Part shown: piece after piece, positions 1 to 6,995 of the stretch | Layout: each line of letters opens with the position of its first letter | Position numbering within the stretch: the stretch's first letter is position 1 | Assembly: GCA_019313605.1 (NCBI GenBank) | Contig: JAFDAW010000016.1 | Coordinates: 1-22,802, forward strand | Direction: 5' to 3' | Length of the DNA stretch: 22,802 bases | Source: Deltaproteobacteria bacterium | GTDB taxonomy: Bacteria; Myxococcota_A; UBA9160; SMWR01 | The notes under the pieces: generated by a model | Told to the model about the DNA's origin: nothing | What the model saw: the letters and a program-made list of their open reading frames with translations, nothing else | Databases searched by the model: none | Program-made: the position numbers and the translations under genes

Positions 1-309
1 CCCGAACGCGATCGAGTGGAGCATGACCCGCAGCTTCCCGTCGGCGCCCATGGCGGCCTTCAACTCGGTCAGGATCTGGTCGCGATTGCCCGGATCGAGC
101 GCATCGGTGTTGAAGGTGATCAAGCGGGCACCGGTGCCGCGAATCTTCTCGAACTCAGGTTCGATTCGCCCCATCGCGCCGCGCCGGTCGCGATGAACGA
201 CACACAAACTCATCCCTTGCTCGGCGAGCTTCTGTGCGGTCGCAAGCCCAAAACCACTCGAGCCGCCAAGCACGATCGCCCACTGGTCGCGGTTGAAATC
301 CTGATCCAC
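1..309 (-). CDS. Enoyl-ACP-reductase-like SDR oxidoreductase (N-terminal part, runs off window)
   Basis: About 103 residues are visible, read by hand on the minus strand from a GTG at 309-307; the gene continues past base 1. The start is supported by a GAGGGGA ribosome-binding site a few bases upstream. Residues 15-21 read GGSSGFG, the glycine-rich NAD(P)-binding turn of short-chain dehydrogenases, after a beta strand (WAIVLGG). A second strand and an NTDALD segment follow, and the visible part ends in VMLHSIAFG. The HSIAFG segment resembles the N-S/H-x-A region of FabI/FabL-type enoyl-ACP reductases. The likely role is NAD(P)H-dependent reduction in fatty-acid or lipid metabolism. The catalytic Tyr/Lys lies outside the window, so a generic SDR is possible. 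It is divergent from the aminopeptidase gene, and a TetR-type palindrome lies about 95 bp upstream. Confidence 0.7.
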   Translation of the reverse strand, partial: MDQDFNRDQWAIVLGGSSGFGLATAQKLAEQGMSLCVVHRDRRGAMGRIEPEFEKIRGTGARLITFNTDALDPGNRDQILTELKAAMGADGKLRVMLHSIAFG

Positions 310-404
310 GCTTCCCCTCAACTCAATTCAAAGCTTCCCCGAGGGGACCAAAGCGCTTGTGTCGGGTGCCGCGAGGATCTCTCGACCCACCTCGCTGCAA
401 AGTC

Positions 405-418
405 TGGAACGCGTTCTA
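405..418. promoter_or_regulatory. TetR-family (KstR/FadR-type) operator candidate
   Basis: The 14 bases read TGGAACGCGTTCTA. They contain the perfect 10-bp palindrome GAACGCGTTC and sit in an 18-base palindrome (403-420) with a single mismatched pair. The pattern T-nn-AAC-nn-GTT-nn-A is the known consensus for KstR-like TetR repressors of lipid and sterol catabolism. The site lies about 95 bp upstream of the SDR start, suitable for controlling it or the divergent operon. No TetR gene is present in the window. Assignment to a regulator family is inference. Confidence 0.45.
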
Positions 419-441
419 GAGAGCCCTATCCCGGCACGGCC

Positions 442-509
442 GGATCACCACCGCCCAACCGGATCACTGCCCAACCCGGATCACCGCCCAACCAGATCAC
501 CGCCCAACC
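442..509. repeat. Imperfect 16-19 bp tandem repeat, about 4 copies
   Basis: Four successive units follow the pattern GGATCACCGCCCAACC, starting at 442, 461, 478 and 494. The first unit is 19 bp, the second 17 bp and the last two 16 bp; they differ at a few positions. The stretch is non-coding and lies between two divergent genes. It may be a slippage-derived repeat or a set of direct binding sites. Confidence 0.75.
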
Positions 510-661
510 GGGACACGAGATCATCTCCGAAGTCCGCCCGATGATGACTCTGGGTCACTTTTTGTCAAGTCAGCGAACGGGTGAATTCGAGAAATCCTCC
601 ACGCCCACCAGGAGCCGCTCCCCCAGGGGACGAATCCCGATACCATGTTATCCTCGGCGGC

Positions 662-1963
662 ATGTCGGATCCGGTCGTCGACCTCCTCTCCTTCATCGAT
701 CGCTCGCCCACCCCCTACCACGCGGTCGCGGAGTCCGCGCGTCGCCTCGAGGCTGCGGGCTATCAGGCCCTCAGCGAAGACGAGGTCTGGGATCTGGAGC
801 CCGGAGATCAGCGCTACCTGGTTCGCCACGAGGGAAGCCTCATCGCCTTCCAGATCGGTGCGGTTTCCCCCGCCAACGGCGGTTTCCGGATCGTCGGGGC
901 GCATACGGACTCGCCCAATCTGCGCATCAAGCCGAGACCCGACATCGACGCGGACGGCTATCGCCAACTCGGTGTCGAGCCCTACGGGGGCTCACTGCTC
1001 CACACCTGGCTCGACCGAGACCTCTCGCTCGCCGGGCGGGTGACACTGCGCGGAGAACCCGAGCCGCACACGCTGCTGATCGATTTCGCGCGGCCCATCC
1101 TCCGCATCCCCAATCTCGCGATCCACCTGCAGCGCGAACTGAACAAGAAAGGACTCAAACTCAACGCCCAACAACACATGGCGCCCATCTTCGGCCTGGG
1201 GGAGATCCCCCCCCTGCGGGAGCTGCTCGTGTCAGAGCTACACGTACAAAATCAAATCGAGGTCGACGCGAGCGACGTGTTGGCTTTCGACCTGATGACC
1301 TACGACGTACAACCATCGGTCGTCTCGGGGCTACGGGGTGAATTCATCCACGCCGCGCGACTCGACAACCTGGCTTCGTGTCATGCCGGGCTGACCGCGT
1401 TGATCGGCGCCGGTTCGGCCACGCTGCCACAATACACGCGTGTCGTTGCGCTATACGACCACGAAGAAGTCGGCAGCCGAAGCGCTCAGGGAGCTGCGAG
1501 CCCCCTGCTCGCGGGCGCCCTCGAGCGGTCCATCTGCGCTTTCGAAGGCGGCGAACCGCAGGGACTCGAGCGCGCGTTGTCTCGCTCCACGCTGATCTCC
1601 GTCGATATGGCGCACGCCGTTCACCCCAACTACGCGGACCGCCACGAACCCCAACACCGCCCCGTCGTTGGGCGCGGGCCCGTCATCAAGACCAATGCCA
1701 ACCAGTCGTATGCGAGCGACGCGCAGACCGCAGGGCTCTTCGCTGGATTGTGTAGCCCGCTGGGCATCGAACCCCAGCACTTCGTCTCGCGCAGCGATCT
1801 CGGCTGTGGATCCACGATCGGCCCGATCACCGCCGCCCGGGTCGGGGTCCGCACCGTAGACGTCGGCAACCCGATGCTTTCGATGCATTCGTGCCGCGAG
1901 ATGGCGGGGACAGCCGACGTCGAGCCGATGATCGACGTGTTGCGCTCGTTCTTGGGAGGCTAG
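662..1963 (+). CDS. apeB: M18 family aminopeptidase
   Basis: This 433-residue protein matches the usual size of M18 metallo-aminopeptidases (apeB/DNPEP), cytosolic dizinc enzymes that remove N-terminal, often acidic, residues from peptides. Family motifs appear in order: GAHTDSP with zinc ligand His81 and catalytic Asp83; the ARLDN segment in the middle; YDHEEVGS with Asp266 and Glu268/Glu269; SVDMAHAVHPNY; and a C-terminal SDLGCGSTIGP followed by NPMLSMHSCREM, which carries the last zinc His. The ATG at 662 (MSDPVVDLL) was chosen because M18 proteins begin just before this helix; the reading frame is open back to a GTG at 581, but that extension is low-complexity. The ribosome-binding site is weak. 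It is the first gene of a probable operon with the transporter 8 bp downstream. Confidence 0.93.
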   Translation: MSDPVVDLLSFIDRSPTPYHAVAESARRLEAAGYQALSEDEVWDLEPGDQRYLVRHEGSLIAFQIGAVSPANGGFRIVGAHTDSPNLRIKPRPDIDADGYRQLGVEPYGGSLLHTWLDRDLSLAGRVTLRGEPEPHTLLIDFARPILRIPNLAIHLQRELNKKGLKLNAQQHMAPIFGLGEIPPLRELLVSELHVQNQIEVDASDVLAFDLMTYDVQPSVVSGLRGEFIHAARLDNLASCHAGLTALIGAGSATLPQYTRVVALYDHEEVGSRSAQGAASPLLAGALERSICAFEGGEPQGLERALSRSTLISVDMAHAVHPNYADRHEPQHRPVVGRGPVIKTNANQSYASDAQTAGLFAGLCSPLGIEPQHFVSRSDLGCGSTIGPITAARVGVRTVDVGNPMLSMHSCREMAGTADVEPMIDVLRSFLGG

Positions 1964-1971
1964 GAGCACCC

Positions 1972-3081
1972 ATGAACACCAACGGTGAACTGGATCGGGA
2001 TTTCATTGCGAAATCCGTACGCCGCGGGATCATTATCGCGGTAGCTGCGGTGGTGATACTGCTATTGCTCTGGCTGCTGAAGAGCGCGCTGACACCCCTT
2101 GCTGTCGCATTCGTCTTCGCCTACTTCCTCGATCCGCTGATCGACCGATTCGAAGCGCGAAGAATCCCGCGGCGCATCGCGATCCTGTTCCTCGTCGCCG
2201 TGTCCGGAATCGTCGCCGTGGCCATGGCGGTTTTCGTCGTCCCCAAGTTGCTGCAAGAAATCGCCCACCTGGCAGCGAAGCTGCCGGGTTACCTGAATGG
2301 CGCAATTACGGCGATCAATCCCTGGTTCGAATCGTGGTTCGGGATCGCCATACCGACCTCGATCCGCGAGGGCCTGGAGTCCTTCAAATCCAGTGGCGCA
2401 TCGTTGCCACTGGAATCTCTGCGCCGACTGATCGAGCAAGCCGTCCAGGGTGTAACCGGCACGCTTGGCTCGGCGATCGCACTGCTGGTGATTCCCGTCA
2501 TTACCTACTACGCGTTGCTCGAGTTCGACAACATCAAGGCCTGGTTTCTCGGACTGGTTCCCGTCGAATACCGGGAAGCCGTCGATGCGACGTTGTCGAT
2601 GATCGACGATCTGGTCTCCGGTTTCATTCGAGGACAGCTCATCGTCGCGGTACTGCTCGGAATCCTTTACGCAGTCGGTTTCTCGGTGATCGGAATCGAC
2701 ATGGCGATCGGAATCGGCATGATCGCGGGAATGCTAGGGATCATCCCCTACGTGGGCAGCGCGGTCGCGCTGGCTCTCGCCGCGGGGCTCTGCCTATTGC
2801 AATACGGTGTCGGCCTGCAGCTGCTCTTCGTCGTGGGCTGGTACGCGCTCGTCCAGACGCTTGAAGGCTTGTTTCTGACACCCCGGATCGTCGGCCAGAG
2901 TGTTGGCATCCACCCTGTGGCGGTGATCGTAGGGCTGCTGATCGGAGGTGACCTGCTCGGCTTCCTGGGTCTGATCGTCGCGGTTCCGGCCACCGCGATC
3001 ATCCAGGTCTTCGTTGCCGAGCTGCTCGAAACCTATCGGAGCTCCACGCTCTACTCGGGCTCGACGGAGCCCCCCGGCTGA
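1972..3081 (+). CDS. AI-2E family (PerM/TqsA-type) membrane transporter
   Basis: A 369-residue polytopic inner-membrane protein of the AI-2E transporter superfamily, whose members export autoinducer-2 or exchange ions such as Na+/H+. Two N-terminal hydrophobic segments (about residues 15-60) are followed by a charged RRIPRR loop and a third segment. An amphipathic soluble region (about 95-160) comes next. A C-terminal membrane bundle has family hallmarks: PVITYYALLEFDNIK, FIRGQLIVAVLLGILY, the GMLGIIPYVGS motif, and LTPRIVGQSVGIHP near the end. The start at 1972 is fixed by an AGGAG at 1962-1966 that overlaps the stop codon of the aminopeptidase gene, with 5 bp spacing, so the two genes are probably translationally coupled. 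The substrate cannot be read from sequence. Confidence 0.92.
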   Translation: MNTNGELDRDFIAKSVRRGIIIAVAAVVILLLLWLLKSALTPLAVAFVFAYFLDPLIDRFEARRIPRRIAILFLVAVSGIVAVAMAVFVVPKLLQEIAHLAAKLPGYLNGAITAINPWFESWFGIAIPTSIREGLESFKSSGASLPLESLRRLIEQAVQGVTGTLGSAIALLVIPVITYYALLEFDNIKAWFLGLVPVEYREAVDATLSMIDDLVSGFIRGQLIVAVLLGILYAVGFSVIGIDMAIGIGMIAGMLGIIPYVGSAVALALAAGLCLLQYGVGLQLLFVVGWYALVQTLEGLFLTPRIVGQSVGIHPVAVIVGLLIGGDLLGFLGLIVAVPATAIIQVFVAELLETYRSSTLYSGSTEPPG

Positions 3082-3145
3082 CCGCCGGGTCCGCGACACA
3101 ACCTTTTTCGTGGACCCCCCCACCACCCGCGCTACTCTCGCGACA

Positions 3146-3421
3146 ATGAGCGAAGAGCGGAACGACAATCTCGGAAGTGACGAAGAGGACGACGAAGGCC
3201 AGCCGGCCCCGACTCCTTTCGACAATCCGTTCTTTCTTCCCGTACTGCTGGGGGCGTTCGCACTCTGGTGCGCCTGGGACATCATCACCGACGCCCCGGC
3301 CTATCAGGACCACCCATGGTTCAACATAGGCGGCCTCTTGATCGGGGGCGTCCTGACGCTCTACTTCACCTGGTCGGCAGTCAAAGAAAGGCGCGCCGAG
3401 CGCGAGAAATCGCCCGACTGA
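3146..3421 (+). CDS. Small two-helix membrane protein of unknown function
   Basis: This 91-residue protein opens with a very acidic, probably cytosolic stretch (residues 1-22, rich in Glu and Asp). Two membrane segments follow, about 28-48 (FFLPVLLGAFALWCAW) and 59-77 (FNIGGLLIGGVLTLYF). The tail is basic and charged (VKERRAEREK). I do not recognise a named family. The start at 3146 is the ATG that gives the acidic leader; the frame stays open upstream to 3014, but that part overlaps the transporter gene. It follows the transporter by 64 bp on the same strand and may share its transcript. The ribosome-binding site is weak. The codon pattern and clear hydrophobic layout support a real gene. 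Confidence 0.72.
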   Translation: MSEERNDNLGSDEEDDEGQPAPTPFDNPFFLPVLLGAFALWCAWDIITDAPAYQDHPWFNIGGLLIGGVLTLYFTWSAVKERRAEREKSPD

Positions 3422-3472
3422 TCTCGCCGCTGCTCGACAAATCCGGTCGCTTCTGCGCAGCAGGTGACGCGT

Positions 3473-5122
3473 TCAACCCGCGAGCAGGCTCCGCGCAATC
3501 ACCTTGAGTTCGAGAACCGGCTTCACGCCCTCGAAGATCGGCAGCACCTGGGCGTCGACCACGTAGCGACTGATCGGATACTCCTCCGCGTAACCCCATC
3601 CCCCGTGCAGCAACTGACCCTGCTGGGTGAGTTCAACCGCCACGTCGCAGCTGAGCAGTTTCGCCTGGGCGGCGAGGGTCGCCGCTGCGCGCTCGTCTTC
3701 GTCCATCTCGACGGCCGCCGCGTAGGTGAGCGCTCGAGCACCGGCCAGCTGGGCCGCCATCCGACCCAAGGCGTACTGGGTGAGTTGAAACTCCGAAAGT
3801 GGCTTCGCGAACTGCTTCCGATCCACCACGTACTCGACCGTCTTTTCCAGCGCTCCCTGAGCGAGCCCGCAGGCCCGGCCGCCAGTTTGGAGTCGGCCTG
3901 CCGCAAAGCCGGCCATCTGGAGATAAAAACCGCGCCCGAGTTGCGCTTCGCCACCGACGAGACAGTCGGATGGAACCCAGTAGTCTTCGAGGTTCAGCGT
4001 GAACGAGTGCATCCCGCGATAGCCCGGCGTTGCGTCCGCCTTGCCGACCATGCGGCCGCCACCCGACTGCGTCATATCGAAGTCGTGCCCGGTAAACGCA
4101 TCTTTCGGGACGATGAAGAGCGACAGACCGCGGGCGCCCTTCGAGAGATCCGGATCGGTGCGAGCCAGCAATGCGAGTACGTTCGCCCGACCGGCGAACG
4201 TGCACCAGGATTTCGGCCCGTTGATCACCCAACCCTCCTGGCCGTCGACGTTGCGCAATTCGGCCTTGCACTTGACGGCGGCGACGTCGCTACCGACGTC
4301 GGGCTCGGTGACCGCGATGCCAACCATGAATTCGCCAGACGCAATCCCGGGCAGCCACTGTTGCTTCTGCTCGTCGGTCCCGCCCCCGAGCAAAGCCTTG
4401 GTGAGAATCTCCGGCCGCGTGATGAGCGACCCCGCACCGGCCAGTGAAACGCGCGAGAGTTCCTCCGTCGTGAGGATCATCGCGAGGTTGCCCATCTCGG
4501 AGCCACCGTACTGTTCGGGAACACCCATGCCGAAATAGCCAAGCTCGCTCATCTTGCCGATCAACGCTTCGGGAATCAGCGCATCGGTGCGGTGAATGTG
4601 TTCGGCCTGCGGCGCAACCTCGGCATCGGCGAACTCGCGCACGGATTCGCGGATCTGTTCCGACATCTCGTCGAGGGGCAGATCGTTGCGGCCGCGGGCA
4701 CTCACGACGTGTTGGCCGATGATTCGGTACACAGACTCGTGGTTGGCGCGGCGCAGCAGGGCGCGAAGCTCCGCGGGAAACGCATCCTCCAACGCCTCCT
4801 CGCCAATCCCGAGATCGTCGACCGCGGGCGCGAGGCGAACGTGTAAGCTCTCGACGAGATCGGCCACCGACGCCGCGAAGGTCGTCTCGATCATCTCGGA
4901 AGACCGGCCCTCTTCGCCGAGTGCAGTCGCGAAGTCCAGCGCGGCACGCGCAGCCCGCCCCTCGGTCACCGCGTAGGCGACGCGCTCGGCCAGCACCTGG
5001 TGGTCGTCAATTCGCTTCCCGCCCTCCGTGACCACGCTCGCGCGTTCTACGGTCTGATCGAGAAGTTTTTCTGCCGCTTCGAGAAGCGTGCGGGCGTCGG
5101 AGAGGGTCGGATTGGGGGGCAT
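3473..5122 (-). CDS. Acyl-CoA dehydrogenase with N-terminal extension, (2S)-methylsuccinyl-CoA dehydrogenase (Mcd)-like
   Basis: A 549-residue flavoenzyme that oxidises an acyl-CoA at the alpha-beta bond and passes electrons to ETF. The acyl-CoA dehydrogenase fold starts near residue 150 (MSEQIRESVREFADAEVAP). It continues with GYFGMGVPEQYGG, the FAD/substrate motif TEPDVGSD (272-279), WVINGPKSWCTFAGRA and GYRGMHSF. The C-terminal helical domain ends EEYPISRYVVDAQVLPIFEG, where Glu531 is in the catalytic-base position. The extra 150-residue N-terminal domain and overall length match methylsuccinyl-CoA dehydrogenase of the ethylmalonyl-CoA pathway, whose known members are about 550 residues with such an extension. 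The Mcd assignment is inference, because no other pathway gene is visible. The ATG at 5122 is preceded by AAAGGA at about 10 bp. It is divergent from the cupredoxin gene. Confidence 0.88.
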   Translation of the reverse strand: MPPNPTLSDARTLLEAAEKLLDQTVERASVVTEGGKRIDDHQVLAERVAYAVTEGRAARAALDFATALGEEGRSSEMIETTFAASVADLVESLHVRLAPAVDDLGIGEEALEDAFPAELRALLRRANHESVYRIIGQHVVSARGRNDLPLDEMSEQIRESVREFADAEVAPQAEHIHRTDALIPEALIGKMSELGYFGMGVPEQYGGSEMGNLAMILTTEELSRVSLAGAGSLITRPEILTKALLGGGTDEQKQQWLPGIASGEFMVGIAVTEPDVGSDVAAVKCKAELRNVDGQEGWVINGPKSWCTFAGRANVLALLARTDPDLSKGARGLSLFIVPKDAFTGHDFDMTQSGGGRMVGKADATPGYRGMHSFTLNLEDYWVPSDCLVGGEAQLGRGFYLQMAGFAAGRLQTGGRACGLAQGALEKTVEYVVDRKQFAKPLSEFQLTQYALGRMAAQLAGARALTYAAAVEMDEDERAAATLAAQAKLLSCDVAVELTQQGQLLHGGWGYAEEYPISRYVVDAQVLPIFEGVKPVLELKVIARSLLAG

Positions 5123-5215
5123 TGGGGCAGTCCTTTCGTCGGTTCATGGAAATCGAGAGCGGGGTAAGATAGCGTGACGGCCGAATCGCTGCGTCGCATT
5201 TTCAGCGGAGGGACA

Positions 5216-5632
5216 ATGACCGCTCGGATCCCGGCTCTCGCCAGGTGCATCGCGATCGCAACGCTCGTGCTCGCTTCGACCAGCGGCTGCGGGCTTCACA
5301 GCCATTCGGACGCCGCCGGCGCCCTCGCCGGATATCAAAGCGATGTCAGCGAGATTCAGGTGATCAGCGCTGTGGTGGGCGGCAAGAACATCTTCATCCC
5401 TTCGACGATCGTCGTCAGCGCGGGCAAGCCCCAGGCCCTTTCCATCTTCAACACCGCCGACAAGCCCCACGGCTTCACGATCCGGGGCCTGTCGATCGAA
5501 ATCGTGCTGATGCCTGGAGAAGAGACCCGGGTCGAGCTTCCCGTCCTAGAAGGCTCCGAGATCTACACGATCGGATGTCACCTGCACCCGCCCCATCGAA
5601 CGGCCACGCTCGTGGTGGTGCCCGCCCGATAG
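5216..5632 (+). CDS. Cupredoxin-domain lipoprotein
   Basis: A 138-residue exported protein. Residues 1-24 form a signal sequence with basic n-region and hydrophobic core, followed by Cys25 in the context TSGC. The Thr at -3 makes it a weak lipobox, so lipidation by Lgt is likely rather than certain. The mature part is a beta-rich cupredoxin domain: NIFIPSTIVVSAG, then ADKPHGFTI with candidate copper ligand His85, then YTIGCHLHPPH with Cys121 and His124 in the plastocyanin-like C-x2-H spacing. The methionine that normally serves as axial ligand is absent; His127 lies nearby. The role is probably electron transfer or copper handling in the periplasm. The start at 5216 is preceded by GGAGGGA and gives a clean signal peptide; a GTG at 5174 is an alternative. 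It has no same-strand neighbour. Confidence 0.82.
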   Translation: MTARIPALARCIAIATLVLASTSGCGLHSHSDAAGALAGYQSDVSEIQVISAVVGGKNIFIPSTIVVSAGKPQALSIFNTADKPHGFTIRGLSIEIVLMPGEETRVELPVLEGSEIYTIGCHLHPPHRTATLVVVPAR

Positions 5633-5640
5633 CGGCTTCG

Positions 5641-5773
5641 CGGCTTCGCTTGCGCTCAGCTTGCTTTCGCTGACGCTCCGCGGCTTCGCTTGCGCTCAGC
5701 TTGCTTTCGCTGACGCTCCGCGGCTTCGCCTTCGCTTGCGCTCAGCTTGCTTTCGCTGACGCTCCGCGGCTTC
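5641..5773. repeat. 40-bp tandem repeat, about 3.2 copies
   Basis: Copies 1 (5641-5680) and 2 (5681-5720) are identical 40-bp units beginning CGGCTTCGCTTGCGCTCAGC. Copy 3 (5721-5766) carries a 6-bp insertion near its start, and a partial copy (CGGCTTC) ends at 5773. A partial unit also precedes copy 1. The array lies between the 3' ends of the convergent cupredoxin and phosphatase genes and overlaps the phosphatase stop codon by two bases. The array's identity and its position after two stops suggest a recently expanded intergenic repeat, possibly acting at the transcript ends. Confidence 0.92.
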
Positions 5774-6539
5774 AGGTGCCGGATAGAAAGGACGTCAGGT
5801 AATCGACGAGCGGCGGGCTTCCGACCACCAATCCGATCTTGCCCTCGTGTTCGGACAGCGTGACACAGCGGCCGCCGGCCTCGGGCACCAGAATCTGGGC
5901 GGGCGCGGTATCCCAAATGCGCAGACCCAAATCCACCATGGCAGCGACGCCACCGCCGATAACCTGCGCGTAACCGAACGCGTCCGTATAACCGCGCAGG
6001 TACGGGATCTCGCGCACCATCCGCTCGAGCGCGGGCATCTCGCCCCGCTCAGCGAAACAAAACGGATCGCCGTGCGAAATGATTGCACGCCGGAGGTCCG
6101 TCTCTTCGGACACCCGGGTCGGCACGCCGTTGCGACGGCAGCCGCCTCCCTTCCAACCGACGTAGCGCTCGTTGAGAGCGGGAAGGTCGATGAGCCCCAT
6201 CACGGGTTCGCCGTCCACCGCGAGCGCGATCAGCGTCGAGAAGAGCGGGATTCCACGTGAGAATCCGAGCGTTCCGTCGATCGGGTCAACGATCCACTCG
6301 GGTCCGTCACTTTGCCCTTCCGCGCCGTACTCCTCACCCAGGATGGAAAACTCCGGAAACCCCTCCTGAAGTCGTTTCCGGATCACCCGCTCGGCGGCGA
6401 GGTCGGCTTCCGTCACCGGCGTGCCATCGCCCTTGGTCTCGACGGCAACCGAACGGAAGCGAGGCAGGACCTCCGCCCGCGCGAGATCCGCAGCCTCACA
6501 GGCGACCGCAGCTACTTTTTCGAAATCGATGGAATTCAT
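5772..6539 (-). CDS. Inositol-monophosphatase-family phosphatase, possibly histidinol-phosphatase (HisN-type)
   Basis: A 255-residue Mg2+-dependent phosphatase of the IMPase superfamily, at the usual length. The three metal-binding motifs are complete: GEEYG with Glu69/Glu70, DPIDGT at 85-90, and WDTAPAQILVPEAGG with Asp210. The segment LRGYTDAFGYAQVIGGG resembles histidinol-phosphate phosphatases of this family (HisN), which would place it in histidine synthesis. Inositol monophosphatase or another sugar-phosphate phosphatase remains possible. The ATG at 6539 starts MNSIDFEKVAAVACEAA, the typical first helix, but lacks a strong ribosome-binding site. It follows the DUF971 gene by 67 bp on the same strand and is probably co-transcribed. 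Its stop codon lies at the edge of the 40-bp tandem repeat. Confidence 0.88.
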   Translation of the reverse strand: MNSIDFEKVAAVACEAADLARAEVLPRFRSVAVETKGDGTPVTEADLAAERVIRKRLQEGFPEFSILGEEYGAEGQSDGPEWIVDPIDGTLGFSRGIPLFSTLIALAVDGEPVMGLIDLPALNERYVGWKGGGCRRNGVPTRVSEETDLRRAIISHGDPFCFAERGEMPALERMVREIPYLRGYTDAFGYAQVIGGGVAAMVDLGLRIWDTAPAQILVPEAGGRCVTLSEHEGKIGLVVGSPPLVDYLTSFLSGT

Positions 6540-6606
6540 GGGCGGCGGAGCATATCACGTCGGCGCGTGTCAGCTGCGGTTACACGCAGCGGGAGCGCCC
6601 GATTTT

Positions 6607-6918
6607 TCACCCCTTTGCGTCGAGCGCGCGCAGCTGGCGGAAAGAGTAGATCCCTGTCGAGTGACCGTCGCTCCAGTCGATCTGAATCGCATAGTGACCG
6701 ACCGGTTGAATCTTCAGCGGGTGAACGTCTTCCGGCACGGACGCGACGTCCAGCCGGGGTTCGCCCGACCACTCGTCCACACAATGGGCGCACGCACACG
6801 CGAGCCGTAGATCGCGTACCGCGTAGCGGCTTTCCCGCCCGTCGGACCAGCTGATCCCGAGCTCGCTGGGCCCCGATTGTTCGATCCGAGTCGGCTTGAT
6901 CGCCAAGGCTTCGTCCAT
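6607..6918 (-). CDS. DUF971 (GBBH-like N-terminal) domain protein
   Basis: A 103-residue single-domain protein matching the DUF971 family, which also forms the N-terminal domain of gamma-butyrobetaine-hydroxylase-like proteins and is sometimes fused to Mrp/ApbC ATPases. Family features are a first strand with WSDGRESRYAVRDLRLACACAHC, three cysteines (Cys41, Cys43, Cys46) in the zinc-binding position, the WSGEP turn, and the C-terminal pattern VGHYAIQIDWSDGHSTGIYSF. The precise cellular role of stand-alone members is not settled; the link to metal or iron-sulfur metabolism is family-level knowledge only. It is the first gene of a two-gene unit with the phosphatase. The start at 6918 has no strong ribosome-binding site. 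Confidence 0.87.
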   Translation of the reverse strand: MDEALAIKPTRIEQSGPSELGISWSDGRESRYAVRDLRLACACAHCVDEWSGEPRLDVASVPEDVHPLKIQPVGHYAIQIDWSDGHSTGIYSFRQLRALDAKG

Positions 6919-6995
6919 CGCGGCAGAACTCTAGCGCTGGACGCCCCCGCTGGTCAGCGCGACACGGAGACCCGCGCGGGCTAGCGTTCCAGGTC

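Larger units (their letters stand above)
310..661. other. Divergent intergenic region between SDR and aminopeptidase genes
   Basis: I see no convincing coding sequence in these 352 bases. They hold a near-perfect palindrome around 403-420 and an imperfect tandem repeat at 442-509, each listed separately. A TTGTCA at 562-567 could be a -35 box for the plus-strand genes, but no good -10 box follows at 17 bp spacing. Confidence 0.6.

Noticed and set aside
16..1341. Long plus-strand open frame of 441 codons
   Set aside because: It crosses the SDR gene in antisense, the non-coding gap and most of the M18 gene in a wrong frame. Its translation is Arg/Pro-rich low-complexity sequence.
3464..4447. 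Open frame of 327 codons antisense to the acyl-CoA dehydrogenase
   Set aside because: The opposite strand encodes a full-length enzyme with all family motifs. Antisense open frames are expected at this GC content.
5656..5916. Minus-strand 86-codon frame ending in a Ser/Glu/Lys-rich tail
   Set aside because: Its tail is the translated 40-bp tandem repeat and its start lies inside the phosphatase gene in another frame.
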